Shown piece by piece: positions 44,564 to 53,906 of a DNA stretch of 64,000 nucleotides. Source of the stretch: Acholeplasmataceae bacterium (lineage in GTDB: Bacteria > Bacillota_I > Bacilli_A > Acholeplasmatales > Acholeplasmataceae); contig JAGYLU010000003.1 in the NCBI GenBank assembly GCA_018400755.1, positions 1 to 64,000 on the forward strand. The letters run 5' to 3'. Numbering within the stretch: position 1 is the stretch's first letter; every line of letters starts with the position of its first letter. Made by a program: the position numbers and the translations under genes. The notes under the pieces were generated by a model. That model was not told the DNA's origin. It worked only from the letters and a program-made list of their open reading frames with translations, and ran no database searches.

Positions 44564-45375
44564 GAACGGATCCTCCCAAGGATTGATTTCAAAACCAAAG
44601 ACGTCAGTAACATGATAGCATAAAGGACAACAATAGTCGAGCCCGCTGGAATCGATAATGGATGCGCGATGATGATACCTGAGGGAATCACAACAAGCGA
44701 GGTGATTGTTCCCAAAATCAGGGTTGATTTGAAGCTCTTAGTCCATTGGCTAGACATTTGTGAAGGGAAGATAACAAGTGCGGAGATGAGCAGGATTCCA
44801 ATCGTCCTGACGCCGACAACGATGAAAAGCGCGGTGAGCGCAGAAAGCATGTATGAGAGACGATTGACCGGAATGTTTTGGAACCGGGCATAATCCTCAT
44901 CGTAGGTCATGAGGAACAGTTTCCGGTAGAAGATCAATACGAATCCAGCAATCAGAACCAAGACGATGATCGAAAGCCACATCTCAGTTGGGGTAGCTGT
45001 GAACATATTGCCAACAAGCATCGTCTCAACTGAGATGTTGAAACCACTTCCAAGCTTGATCATGATCAGACCGACGGCGAAGCTGACAGCCGAGACCAGA
45101 CCGATCGCCGCATCGTTGTTGACTTGTTTGTCATTGGAGAGATACCTGATCAGAACCGAGGCCGCCATGACAAAAGGCAAAGCGATCAAGAGCGGCTCAT
45201 CGACCAGCAACATGCCTAAGACAAACCCCGTGAAACTGGCATGAGATAGCCCATCAGCAATCATCGATTGTTGGTTCAACACCAGAAACGGACTCAGCAG
45301 AGACGCAGACGCACCAAGCATCAGTCCAATCAGAATGGCGTTTTGGATGAAACTGTATGAAAGGAAATCAAACAT
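44560..45375 (-). CDS. znuB: Zinc ABC transporter permease
   Basis: 271 residues from ATG 45375 (MFDFLSYSFIQNAILIGLMLG), which overlaps the znuC stop; upstream in-frame residues belong to the other frame of znuC. About eight membrane helices of the ABC-3 family with LNQQSMIADGLSHASFTGFVLG and MLVGNMFTATPTE. Membrane channel for the ZnuACB importer. Confidence 0.92.
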   Translation of the reverse strand: MFDFLSYSFIQNAILIGLMLGASASLLSPFLVLNQQSMIADGLSHASFTGFVLGMLLVDEPLLIALPFVMAASVLIRYLSNDKQVNNDAAIGLVSAVSFAVGLIMIKLGSGFNISVETMLVGNMFTATPTEMWLSIIVLVLIAGFVLIFYRKLFLMTYDEDYARFQNIPVNRLSYMLSALTALFIVVGVRTIGILLISALVIFPSQMSSQWTKSFKSTLILGTITSLVVIPSGIIIAHPLSIPAGSTIVVLYAIMLLTSLVLKSILGRIRS

Positions 45376-46045
45376 GGCGGTGGCCCTCATGTTCAAACAC
45401 CTGATAGTCACGGTAAGGTCCATAAAAACGAATGGTCTGATCGACGTACATCGTGAGACAATCCTCTTTGACGGCATCGGTGAGATCATGGGTGACGTGG
45501 ATGATGGTCATGCCTTGTTCCTTTTGGAGACGATCGAGCATGTGAAGAAACTTTTCCCGAAATGATGGATCAAGTGCTGATGTCGGTTCATCCAAGATCA
45601 GCAGATCAGGTTCATTGATCAGCGCGCGGATCAGATAAACCCGTTGTTGCTGACCACCGGAGAGATGCTGCATGCTTTGGTGTTTGAGATCACTGATGTC
45701 CATCTCTTTGAGCCAACGATCAATCAGATGATCATCTTTTTTCAGACAACAAAGTGGTTGCCGGTTGAGTCCGCTGTAGATCACTTCTTTGACGGTCATG
45801 GGCATTTTGCCCTTGGTATGAAGCTTTTGGGGCAGATAGCCCATCCGGACATCGGCTTTGATGATCTCGCCTGATGTTTTGGGGATGGCCCCGATCAGAA
45901 GTTTCAAGAGGGTCGTTTTGCCACTGCCGTTGGGACCGACAATGTGCAAAAAGTCCCCTTTGTTGAGGGTGAATGTGATGTTTTCAAGGACTTTGAACCG
46001 ACCGAATGCGACCGTGACATCTTCGAAATGGATCATTTGGCTCAT
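45368..46045 (-). CDS. znuC: Zinc ABC transporter ATPase
   Basis: 225 residues with Walker A GPNGSGKTTLLK, signature LSGGQQQRVYLIRAL, Walker B LLILDEPTSALD and the switch His in HVTHDL. Overlaps znuA by ATGA at its start and znuB at its end. Powers zinc (or possibly manganese) uptake. Confidence 0.95.
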   Translation of the reverse strand: MSQMIHFEDVTVAFGRFKVLENITFTLNKGDFLHIVGPNGSGKTTLLKLLIGAIPKTSGEIIKADVRMGYLPQKLHTKGKMPMTVKEVIYSGLNRQPLCCLKKDDHLIDRWLKEMDISDLKHQSMQHLSGGQQQRVYLIRALINEPDLLILDEPTSALDPSFREKFLHMLDRLQKEQGMTIIHVTHDLTDAVKEDCLTMYVDQTIRFYGPYRDYQVFEHEGHRHV

Positions 46046-46989
46046 GAGGGCTCTAGTGCCCTCATGATATGATTGGTGTTTTGTCTGAACAAATCAATAT
46101 AAGTGACGCCTTGGTCGAAGTCGTCTTTGGTCACATTGTGATATCCGTGAAGTTCAAGAAGCAGAAGCGAAAATCCTTGGTCGGACAGTTCCCTTTGGAT
46201 GGCCAAGGCCGCTTTTGGAACAGCAAGTTCTTCGATGAAAAGCGTGGTGACACCAGCGCTCTTGACGATGTCGGTGAAGGTGATCAGCTCCAAAGAAGTC
46301 AGATCAGCATCCGGCTTGAAATCATCAAAGAGTGAGATGATCTCCAAATGATAACGACTCGCAAACAGACCCATGGCATTGTGTCCGGCGTAATAGATGT
46401 GCTCATCCGGACGAGCGTCCATGAAGCGGTCAAACGTATGATGGACGTCTTCAAGCGCAGCCATGTAAGTCTGGGCATTTTGAGTGTAGGTCAGAGCATT
46501 GTCAGGATCAATACCGATGATGGCTTCAAGGATGGTCTCAATCATGTGGATGGCCACAATCGGATCGGTCCAGAAGTGGATCTCATCCTCGTGGTCATGG
46601 TCATCCTCTGCAAGACCTTTGACGACGGAAGTCTCATGGTCATGGGACATGTCTTCGATGTGATGAAACAGATTCAAGACCACTGTATCACCTTCAAGGC
46701 TGTTGGTGACATCAGCAATCCAAGCATCAATCTCATCACTGGTGTAGATGAACAGTTTGGCATTTGAGATGGCTTCGATGTCCTGGCTCGAGGCCTCGAA
46801 ACCGTGGATTTCAGCCCCAGGCGGGACAATCATGCTGACTGTCATCTCATCTTTGACGATCTGACGGGCGAAATCGTATTGGGGAAACATCGTTGTCACG
46901 ATATCAGCATCCTTGGCGTTTGTATTTTGGCAAGCGGCAAGCACAGCCAAAAGCATGATGGAAGCGACAGACAAAAGGTATTTTTTCAT
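46042..46989 (-). CDS. znuA: Zinc-binding lipoprotein of the ZnuACB importer
   Basis: 315 residues. Lipobox LLAVLAAC (Cys20), then the cluster A-I substrate-binding fold: TTMFPQYDFARQIV, PPGAEIHGFEASSQDI (first metal His), an inserted His/Asp-rich loop HDHETSVVKGLAEDDHDHEDE typical of zinc-type members, HFWTDP (metal) and YYAGHNAMGLFASRYHLE (metal His). The His-rich loop favours zinc over manganese. First gene of the operon; AGGAGAAC precedes the ATG, and Zur palindromes cover the promoter. Confidence 0.95.
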   Translation of the reverse strand: MKKYLLSVASIMLLAVLAACQNTNAKDADIVTTMFPQYDFARQIVKDEMTVSMIVPPGAEIHGFEASSQDIEAISNAKLFIYTSDEIDAWIADVTNSLEGDTVVLNLFHHIEDMSHDHETSVVKGLAEDDHDHEDEIHFWTDPIVAIHMIETILEAIIGIDPDNALTYTQNAQTYMAALEDVHHTFDRFMDARPDEHIYYAGHNAMGLFASRYHLEIISLFDDFKPDADLTSLELITFTDIVKSAGVTTLFIEELAVPKAALAIQRELSDQGFSLLLLELHGYHNVTKDDFDQGVTYIDLFRQNTNHIMRALEPS

Positions 46990-47015
46990 AAGCGTTCTCC
47001 TGAGTTTCTATGTTG

Positions 47016-47073
47016 TGCAAATGATTTGCAAGTACAGTATAGCACCAAATCATTTACATGCAAACCATTTGCA
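47016..47073 (-). promoter_or_regulatory. Triple Zur operator over the znuA promoter
   Basis: Two palindromes share the half-site TGCAAA: perfect TGCAAATGATTTGCA (47016-47030) and TGCAAACCATTTGCA (47059-47073); a degenerate copy ACCAAATCATTTACA lies between (47043-47057). On the minus strand the znuA promoter is TTGCAT (47063-47058), 16 bases, TATACT (47041-47036), so it lies inside this array. These look like Zur/Fur-type boxes; the operon ends with zur. Confidence 0.8.
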
Positions 47074-47114
47074 AGTAGAAGCCAAAAAACAAAGCAAAAT
47101 TCCAACCTTCCAAA

Positions 47115-47143
47115 TTGAAAAAATACTTGACATGTGGTATACT
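47115..47143 (+). promoter_or_regulatory. Promoter of the rimP-nusA-infB operon
   Basis: TTGAAA (47115-47120), 17-base spacer, TATACT (47138-47143), 56 bases before the rimP ATG. Divergent from the znuA promoter. Confidence 0.75.
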
Positions 47144-47199
47144 ATTGACCTAGACATGAGTGGGATGATGATTTCCACTCATTTTATTGAGGTCAAAAG

Positions 47200-47643
47200 A
47201 TGAACACAGAACGCATCAAAGACATTCTTGAACCATTGCTTGCTGCCGAAGGCCTGCGCCTTTATAGCATCAAGTCCAAACGGTTGTATGGTCAGCCACT
47301 TGCTGAGATCCTGGTTGAATCGGATGGTCCTGTCTCTTCGGATCAGCTGACTAGGATCCATACCAAACTGCTTGAGGACGTGCCTGATGATGTGATCCCA
47401 GATGACTGGTCAATTGAACTTTCATCGGTTGGAATCGAACGGCCGCTTGAGACCAAACATGATCTCAAAAACGCTGTCGGCAAGTACATATTTCTGGCCT
47501 CGCCCATCTACAAGGGCAATGGCGACCTTTTGGCTTTTGATGATGAGACCATCGTGTTGAAGGTCAATATCAAAGGGCGTATGAAAACGCTCAATATCCG
47601 CTACGCTGATGCGAGTCAGATCCGTATCGCGGTCAGGTTTTAG
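47200..47643 (+). CDS. rimP: Ribosome maturation factor RimP
   Basis: 147 residues: ILEPLLAAEGLRLYSIKSKRLYG, EILVESDGPVSSDQLTRIHTKLLE, then the highly conserved ELSSVGIERPLETKHDLKNAVGKYI. Needed for 30S maturation. First gene of the classical rimP-nusA-ylxR-ylxQ-infB-rbfA operon. GAGGTC precedes the ATG. Confidence 0.93.
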   Translation: MNTERIKDILEPLLAAEGLRLYSIKSKRLYGQPLAEILVESDGPVSSDQLTRIHTKLLEDVPDDVIPDDWSIELSSVGIERPLETKHDLKNAVGKYIFLASPIYKGNGDLLAFDDETIVLKVNIKGRMKTLNIRYADASQIRIAVRF

Positions 47644-47652
47644 GAGGACCAC

Positions 47653-48723
47653 ATGATCAGTAAAGAATTTTTCAAGAATATCGATGCTGTTGCTGAAGAG
47701 CGCGACCTCTCCCGTGAGCAGGTTATCGAAGCGTTCACACAAGGCATGATCGCAGGGTGCAAGAAAGCCCATGATGTCAGGAGTTGCCGGGTCGATATCA
47801 GAGAGGAAAAGAATGAGATCCTCGTCTATACACAGCACCTGGTGGTGTCTGAGTACAATATCGAAAACGACAAGAATTACACGCAAATACTCCTTGAGGA
47901 TGCCAAGCAAATCAATAGTCGTGCCAAAGTTGGCGATGTCTTGGAGGCCAAGATTGACCCCAAGGACTTTGGTCTTTATGCTGTTCGTGACTTCAAGAGC
48001 CGATTGAATGAGACGCTTGTGACGATGCAGAAGGAAAACCTCTATCGTCATTTCAAGGCGTTTGAGAATGAGATGATCATGGCCCGCGTCATCGACGTCG
48101 CTGATGATCATTATCGTCTTGACATCGGTAAGGACCTGACAACCCTTTTGCCTAGGAAAGAATCATTGCCAAAGGATAATTTTCATGTCGGCGACCACAT
48201 TCGCGTCTATGTCTCCTCAGTGGAGATGAAAACAAAGTATCCCAAGGTGTTTGTCAGCCGAATCCATACTAGTCTGATCATCAGGATGCTTGAGAACATG
48301 ATTCCCGAGATCAAGGACGGCACCATCGAAGTCATGGGCATCAGCCGTGATCCTGGTGACCGTTCGAAGATTGGGGTTAAATCCAATGATCCCAAAGTCG
48401 ATCCGATCGGCGCATGCGTCGGTGAGGGTGGTTCGAGAATCAGGGAGATCGTCAAGAATTTATCCGATGAGAAGATTGACTTGTTCAGATGGAGCGACAA
48501 TGAGCGTGAATTGATCGCCAACGCCCTCCAACCCGCCGAGGTGATTGCTGTCACCCGCGTCAACCCCAAGGAAAAGAATGCACTTGCTATTGTTCCTGAT
48601 GACCAGTTGTCGCTTGCCATCGGCAAGCTCGGACAAAACGTCAAACTCGCTGTTCAGGCGTGTGGATGGAGCATTGACATCAAATCCGAGACGATGGCCA
48701 ACGGCGAGGGCATCCTTTATTGA
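47653..48723 (+). CDS. nusA: Transcription termination/antitermination factor NusA
   Basis: 356 residues: NusA N-terminal domain (FFKNIDAVAEERDLSREQVIEAFTQGM), S1 domain (VGDVLEAKIDPKDFGLYAVRDFKS... ending VYVSSVEM), KH1/KH2 (CVGEGGSRIREIVKNLSDEKIDLFRW, IGKLGQNVKLAVQACGW). No acidic C-terminal repeats, as in Bacillota. RBS TAGGAGGACC. Confidence 0.96.
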   Translation: MISKEFFKNIDAVAEERDLSREQVIEAFTQGMIAGCKKAHDVRSCRVDIREEKNEILVYTQHLVVSEYNIENDKNYTQILLEDAKQINSRAKVGDVLEAKIDPKDFGLYAVRDFKSRLNETLVTMQKENLYRHFKAFENEMIMARVIDVADDHYRLDIGKDLTTLLPRKESLPKDNFHVGDHIRVYVSSVEMKTKYPKVFVSRIHTSLIIRMLENMIPEIKDGTIEVMGISRDPGDRSKIGVKSNDPKVDPIGACVGEGGSRIREIVKNLSDEKIDLFRWSDNERELIANALQPAEVIAVTRVNPKEKNALAIVPDDQLSLAIGKLGQNVKLAVQACGWSIDIKSETMANGEGILY

Positions 48724-48736
48724 CGGGAGGCACAGT

Positions 48737-49003
48737 ATGTCCAAAGTCAAAAAGATTCCGATGCGTACCTGCGTCGTGACCAAAGAAGTGTGTCCCAAGA
48801 AAGCCTTGATCCGGATTGCCGCGACCAAAGAAGGCGTTGTCTCCATCGATCCGATTGGCAAAGCACCCGGACGCGGAGCGTACCTCAAGCTTGACCGGGA
48901 TGTCATTTTGAAAGCCAGGAAATCCAAAGCGCTCGATCGCAAGCTCGAAGCCAAGGTACCTGATGAGATTTATGAGGAATTACTGACCTATGTGGGCGAC
49001 TGA
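48737..49003 (+). CDS. ylxR: YlxR (DUF448) RNA-binding protein
   Basis: 88 residues from ATG 48737 behind GGGAGG. Conserved text: RTCVVTKEVCPKKALIRI and GKAPGRGAYLKLDRDVI (the GRGAY motif). YlxR proteins bind RNA/nucleoid and in some species the RNase P protein. Overlaps ylxQ by 14 bases. Confidence 0.92.
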   Translation: MSKVKKIPMRTCVVTKEVCPKKALIRIAATKEGVVSIDPIGKAPGRGAYLKLDRDVILKARKSKALDRKLEAKVPDEIYEELLTYVGD

Positions 49004-49286
49004 TATGCTCGGCCTCGCGATGCGAGCCCGGAAAGTCATCTCCGGCACGGAGTCGGTTGTCAAAGCGCTACGCGCAGGGACATTGCATCTGGTTGTGCTC
49101 GCTACCGATGCATCAGAGAACACAAAAAAGAAAGTCAGGGACAAATCATCCACCTATGGGGTTGAGGTCCTTGAGACGTTGACATCAGATGAGATTTCAA
49201 CGGCAATCGGCAAACGCGATATCAAGGCAATCGGCCTGACCGACAAAGGGTTTGGACAGACGCTCTCGAATCAGATAAGGAAGTGA
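48990..49286 (+). CDS. ylxQ: YlxQ, L7Ae-family RNA-binding protein
   Basis: 98 residues: [43 protein letters not shown], then a C-terminal NQIRK. L7Ae-like fold that binds kink-turns in homologues. Start ATG 48990 lies in the ylxR frame end; ATG 49005 is an alternative. Next gene infB is four bases away. Confidence 0.9.
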   Translation: MWATDMLGLAMRARKVISGTESVVKALRAGTLHLVVLATDASENTKKKVRDKSSTYGVEVLETLTSDEISTAIGKRDIKAIGLTDKGFGQTLSNQIRK

Positions 49287-49290
49287 TCAT

Positions 49291-51144
49291 ATGCCGAAAA
49301 ACACGTTTAACAAGAACAAATCAAAAACCAGAACCAACAAACCGTTTCATACCAACAAGAAACCATCTTCCCCAAAGCGTGAAAAGCCACCGGGAGAGAA
49401 AATTCTGACCTACAAACCGGATATGACCGTGGCGGACGTCGCCGATGGTCTTGGTTTGACGAATGCCGGAATGATCAGGAAACTGATGCATCTGGGCATC
49501 ATGACCAGTGTCAATCAGGCCATTGACAGAGATACCATTGAAGTTGTGGCTCTTGATGAAGGATACAAGGTCCAGGATGAAGTCATCACTGACGTGACCC
49601 GCTATGATGAGATGGAGATCAAGGATGATCCTACGAAACTGATCAATCGTCCACCAATCGTGACGGTCATGGGACACGTTGACCATGGGAAAACAACCTT
49701 GCTTGACGCCATCCGCAAATCGCGGGTCGTTGATGGCGAAGCGGGTGGCATCACCCAGCACATTGGTGCTTATCAGGTAACCAGAAATGATCAACCGATC
49801 ACTTTCATTGACACCCCTGGTCACGCCGCATTTACTGAAATGCGCGCCCGTGGAGCGAAAGTCACGGATATCGTGATCCTTGTTGTCGCCGCTGATGATG
49901 GGGTCATGCCCCAGACCATTGAAGCCCTTGACCATGCGAAAGCGGCCAAAGTGCCGATTGTGGTCGCTGTCAACAAGATCGATAAGGCATCCGCCAATCC
50001 TGATCGCGTGATGACTGAACTCTCAGAGCTTGAATTGATTCCCGAAGCTTGGGGTGGCAAAACCCCGTTCGTCATGATTTCCGCACTGAAAGGCCAAGGC
50101 ATTGACGAACTGCTCGATGTCATCCAACTGATCAGCGACATCGAAGAGTTCAAAGCCAATCCGGAGCGTCTTGCCAGAGGGACCGTCATTGAGGCCAGCC
50201 TTGACAAGGGCCGTGGCCCGGTCGCAACCCTGATCATTGAGACAGGAACGCTTAGGACCGGTGACTTCATTGTCATCGGAAACACATATGGAAAAGTCCG
50301 GACGATGCAAGACGATCTCAAGAACAGATTTGACATCGCGCGTCCTGCCCAGCCGGTTGAAGTCACAGGCTTGAATGAAGTCCCCCAAGCGGGCGACATC
50401 TTCATGGCTTTCAAGGATGAGAAAGTCACCCGCCAGATTGCCAGTGAACGTCAAAGCAGGGTCAGGGACAATGAGTCCAAGATTGTGAAGAAGCGGTCTC
50501 TTGACAACATGTTTGGTGATATTGAGAGTGCTGAAAAAGAGTTGACACTCATTATCAAAGGGGATGTCCAAGGCTCTCTAGAAGCGCTAAGAGGCATGCT
50601 TGAGAAGATCGATGTCAATGGGTTCCACGTCAACATCATCCGTTCAAGCGTTGGGGCAATCACCGAAAGTGATGTCACCCTCGCGAGCGCATCCTCGGCC
50701 ATCATCATCGGTTTCAATGTCAGACCGACCGCCGCTGTCAAAGGACGGGCGGATGAGCAAGGGGTCGAAATCAGACTTTATAACATCATCTACCGCGTCA
50801 CTGAAGACATCGAAGCCGCCCTGAAAGGCATGCTTGAACCGACCTTCGAAGAAGTGGTCACCGGTCAGGCGGAAGTCCGTGACACGTTCAAAGTATCCAA
50901 GGTTGGCACCATTGCCGGTTGTTACGTGACCGATGGATTTATCAAGCGTGACGCACTGGTCAGGGTACTCAGAGACGGCATTGTTGTCTATGAAGGCAAA
51001 CTGGCATCACTCAAACGCTTCAAGGATGACGCCAAAGAAGTCAGACAGGGGTTTGAATGTGGCCTTTCAATCGAACATTTCAACGACATCAAGATTGGAG
51101 ACCTCATCGAAGCCTCGCAGATGAAAGAAGTGGAGGTCAAATAA
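49291..51144 (+). CDS. infB: Translation initiation factor IF-2
   Basis: 617 residues: a short basic N-terminal tail ([12 protein letters not shown]), the IF2-N domain ([26 protein letters not shown]), the GTPase domain with G1 [10 protein letters not shown]3 DTPGH, G4 NKID, then domains II-IV ([16 protein letters not shown]). The N-terminus is much shorter than in Bacillus (about 716 residues), common in small-genome relatives. Delivers fMet-tRNA to the ribosome. Confidence 0.97.
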   Translation: MPKNTFNKNKSKTRTNKPFHTNKKPSSPKREKPPGEKILTYKPDMTVADVADGLGLTNAGMIRKLMHLGIMTSVNQAIDRDTIEVVALDEGYKVQDEVITDVTRYDEMEIKDDPTKLINRPPIVTVMGHVDHGKTTLLDAIRKSRVVDGEAGGITQHIGAYQVTRNDQPITFIDTPGHAAFTEMRARGAKVTDIVILVVAADDGVMPQTIEALDHAKAAKVPIVVAVNKIDKASANPDRVMTELSELELIPEAWGGKTPFVMISALKGQGIDELLDVIQLISDIEEFKANPERLARGTVIEASLDKGRGPVATLIIETGTLRTGDFIVIGNTYGKVRTMQDDLKNRFDIARPAQPVEVTGLNEVPQAGDIFMAFKDEKVTRQIASERQSRVRDNESKIVKKRSLDNMFGDIESAEKELTLIIKGDVQGSLEALRGMLEKIDVNGFHVNIIRSSVGAITESDVTLASASSAIIIGFNVRPTAAVKGRADEQGVEIRLYNIIYRVTEDIEAALKGMLEPTFEEVVTGQAEVRDTFKVSKVGTIAGCYVTDGFIKRDALVRVLRDGIVVYEGKLASLKRFKDDAKEVRQGFECGLSIEHFNDIKIGDLIEASQMKEVEVK

Positions 51145-51145
51145 C

Positions 51146-51487
51146 ATGTCAGTAACGATTGAACGACTGGCAAGTCTCATTCAACGTGAACTTGCACCGA
51201 TTGTGAACCGTGAGGTCAAAGACAAGAGTTTCGGATACATCAATCTGACCGAAGTCAAAGTCACACGTGACATGTCCTATGCGAACATCTACTACACCAT
51301 TCTCTCCGATGATCCGGACATGCTCAAGAAAGCCCAACAGGCGATTGAGACCAGTAAAGCCACGATTCGCATGGAACTCGCCAAGAAAATCAGGAACATC
51401 CGCAAAATACCCGAACTTGTCTTCAAGTTTGATGAAGCGCTTGCCTATGGCAATCGCATCGACAAACTCTTGAAGTCATTGAAGTGA
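51146..51487 (+). CDS. rbfA: Ribosome-binding factor A
   Basis: 113 residues: IERLASLIQRELAPIVNREVKD, VKVTRDMSYANIYYTILSDDP, LAKKIRNIRKIPELVFKFDEALAYGNRIDKLLKSL. Late 30S assembly factor. GGAGG eight bases upstream lies inside the infB end. Last gene of the operon; terminator at 51501. Confidence 0.95.
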   Translation: MSVTIERLASLIQRELAPIVNREVKDKSFGYINLTEVKVTRDMSYANIYYTILSDDPDMLKKAQQAIETSKATIRMELAKKIRNIRKIPELVFKFDEALAYGNRIDKLLKSLK

Positions 51488-51500
51488 TGAACAAACAAGA

Positions 51501-51557
51501 AAGTAACCTCGGTCACATTTGTCCTAACATACAAAAGTGACTTCAGTTACTTTTTTT
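51501..51557 (+). terminator. Terminator of the infB operon
   Basis: AAGTAAC (51501-51507) pairs with GTTACTT (51546-51552); an inner stem GTCAC (51512-51516)/GTGAC (51537-51541) continues it across an internal loop. A T run follows to 51557. The long branched shape is unusual for a terminator. Confidence 0.75.
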
Positions 51558-51567
51558 CTCGTTCAGA

Positions 51568-51576
51568 TGGTATAAT
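51568..51576 (+). promoter_or_regulatory. Extended -10 promoter of priA
   Basis: TGGTATAAT (51568-51576) lies 16 bases before the priA ATG, with AGGTGACG as ribosome site. No -35 matches. Confidence 0.6.
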
Positions 51577-51592
51577 TTTCATAGGTGACGCC

Positions 51593-53902
51593 ATGATTGC
51601 AGAAGTGATTATCGATATTGGACATCAACAAGTCAATCAGACATACGACTACATTGTACCCGAAGCCTTGAGTGCTCATATCGAGCGTGGGATGCGTGTG
51701 ATTGTTCCATTCGGGTCTACCACGAGGCTCGCTTTTGTCATCCATCTGAAGGATCAAAGTGATCAGGCAACCAAAACCGTGATGGATGTCCTTGATGTCG
51801 TTCCGACTATTGGCGCGGAAAGTTTTGAGATCATCAGATATCTCGAGAAAACGACCGGACAGCCCTATGGACGTCTGTTTCAAACAGTCGTCCCACGGGA
51901 GTTGCTGGTTTCCTACAAACGAGACGTGATCCTCCTAGATGCGTCAGCCGTTGACGGAAAGACTCGTGCACTGTTCAATGCCCAAGGGCGAAGACGCCTC
52001 AACAAAGACGATACCAAGTTTCTTTCATTGTTCAAAAGACTCAAAGATCAAGGCATCGTCCAGATCAGGACCGTGCTTGAGCAACGGGGCAAGGCCCGTC
52101 TGGAACGGGCTTACCGGTTCAACAGGGATCATCGTTATGCGAAGATCGATCAATATCAGATGGTGACGGATCTGTTCAGGCATAAAGAACACATATCACG
52201 CCGTGAACTCCTTGACGAGGGCGTGACGGCCTCAAGAATCAGCACGCTGGAAAAACATGATGTATTGATCCGATTCGAGCTGAAAGTCGATCGTCCTTAT
52301 GAGGGCAAATACCAGGCAAAAACAGATCAGATCAAGCTGACACCGGTTCAAGAACAGGCAGTCTCGTCCATTTTGACTGATCCCTTGAAAACATCACTCC
52401 TACATGGCATTACCGGATCCGGAAAGACCGAGGTTTATATCGAGGTCATCAGACGCCTCAAAGAGGTGCCTGGTCAGGTGCTGATCCTGGTACCCGAAAT
52501 CGCCCTTGCGGGACCGATCTATGCCCGGGTCAGCCAAGCGTTTGAAGATGTTGCCCTCTATCACAGCGGATTGTCCGAAGGCGTCCGGTTTGACCAGTTT
52601 GAGATGATCCGCGAACAACGGGCATCGGTTGTCATTGGGACCAGAAGTGCGGTTTTTCTGCCTTTTGACAGATTGAAATTGGTCATTGTTGACGAAGAGC
52701 ATGACGATCAGTACATTCAGAACAGAGGGCTATACTATGACGCCATTTCGATCGTCGGATTAAGAGCAAAGTGGCATGACGCGAGACTTATCTTGGGAAG
52801 TGCGACACCGCGGATTGTCACGACCTATGATGCCCTCGCCCATAAGATCAACCATATTGAGATGAATGAACGCCCCTTTGGGCTGCCACTTCCCAAACTC
52901 CATCTGATTGATATGAGAGATGAACTGAAAGAGGCTCATACCGGTATCCTTTCAAGATCCCTTGAAAAAATGATTGAGGACCGGTTGAAAGCCAAGGAAC
53001 AGACCATCCTGATGTTCAACCGCAAGGGTTATGCCCCTTATGTGATGTGTCGTCAGTGTGGCCATGTGCCAACGTGTCCCTCCTGTGAGATCTCACTGAC
53101 CTATTTCAAGGATGACGACAGTTTGCGATGTCCTTATTGCGGACACAAGGCATCATTTTCAAAAACGTGTCCGGTTTGTCATCAGGCAGCGATCAGAGAA
53201 GTCGGCGCTGGCCTTGATTACGTGACCGAAAGAGTCAAGGTCCGATTTCCAAACGCCACGGTCGTCAAGATGGATGCGTTGGTGACCAGGACCAAAGGTG
53301 CTCATGAACGACTCTGGCAAAGCGTTGCCTCAAGAAAAGCTGATATTCTTATCGGGACTGAAATGGTCGCCAAAGGACTTGACTTTCCTAAGGTCACCCT
53401 CTCGGCGGTACTGATGGCTGATCAGGCGTTTCGCGTTCCTTCTTACCTAGCGGATGAACAAGCCTATCAGCTCTTTGCCCAGTTGACAGGACGGAGCGGC
53501 AGAGACGTCCAAGGTGAGGCGGTGATCCAAGGCTATGACCTTGACCATATGGCCATCAAAGGGGTCAGTGAAGGCTATCGATCGTTTTACCAGGAATCGC
53601 TTTACAAAAGGAAAATCATGCATTATCCACCTTTTGGCCAGGTGGCCATGATCCAAGTTGAAGGTGAAGGATATCTAAGGACGTATCAGGAAGCCTTCAC
53701 GCTTAAAAAAACCTTGCTGAAGCGTCTCCGATCGGTCTTGGGACCGACCGCGGCACGACAAAAAAAGATGGTGTCAAACCACCGTTTCAATCTCGTCTTG
53801 AAAGATGATGATATCAACCTGGAAATGGTGTTTGAAGCCATCAACGGACTCAAACCATTCGTCAGGGTGACGTTTATCCCTGACATTGATGAAGGGAAGT
53901 GA
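51593..53902 (+). CDS. priA: Primosomal protein N' (replication restart helicase)
   Basis: 769 residues. DNA-binding N-terminus (DIGHQQVNQTYDYIVPEALSAHIERGMRVIVPFG), Walker A HGITGSGKTE, DEEH box VDEEHDDQYIQ, the zinc-binding Cys cluster CRQCGHVPTCPSCE and CPYCGHKASFSKTCPVCH, and C-terminal helicase motifs (GTEMVAKGLDFPKVTL, QLTGRSGR). All eight Cys are present. Restarts stalled forks. Followed by fmt. Confidence 0.96.
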   Translation: MIAEVIIDIGHQQVNQTYDYIVPEALSAHIERGMRVIVPFGSTTRLAFVIHLKDQSDQATKTVMDVLDVVPTIGAESFEIIRYLEKTTGQPYGRLFQTVVPRELLVSYKRDVILLDASAVDGKTRALFNAQGRRRLNKDDTKFLSLFKRLKDQGIVQIRTVLEQRGKARLERAYRFNRDHRYAKIDQYQMVTDLFRHKEHISRRELLDEGVTASRISTLEKHDVLIRFELKVDRPYEGKYQAKTDQIKLTPVQEQAVSSILTDPLKTSLLHGITGSGKTEVYIEVIRRLKEVPGQVLILVPEIALAGPIYARVSQAFEDVALYHSGLSEGVRFDQFEMIREQRASVVIGTRSAVFLPFDRLKLVIVDEEHDDQYIQNRGLYYDAISIVGLRAKWHDARLILGSATPRIVTTYDALAHKINHIEMNERPFGLPLPKLHLIDMRDELKEAHTGILSRSLEKMIEDRLKAKEQTILMFNRKGYAPYVMCRQCGHVPTCPSCEISLTYFKDDDSLRCPYCGHKASFSKTCPVCHQAAIREVGAGLDYVTERVKVRFPNATVVKMDALVTRTKGAHERLWQSVASRKADILIGTEMVAKGLDFPKVTLSAVLMADQAFRVPSYLADEQAYQLFAQLTGRSGRDVQGEAVIQGYDLDHMAIKGVSEGYRSFYQESLYKRKIMHYPPFGQVAMIQVEGEGYLRTYQEAFTLKKTLLKRLRSVLGPTAARQKKMVSNHRFNLVLKDDDINLEMVFEAINGLKPFVRVTFIPDIDEGK

Positions 53903-53906
53903 TTTG

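Noticed and set aside
46348-46767. 139-codon plus-strand frame inside znuA
   Set aside because: Antisense shadow of znuA; no start signal.
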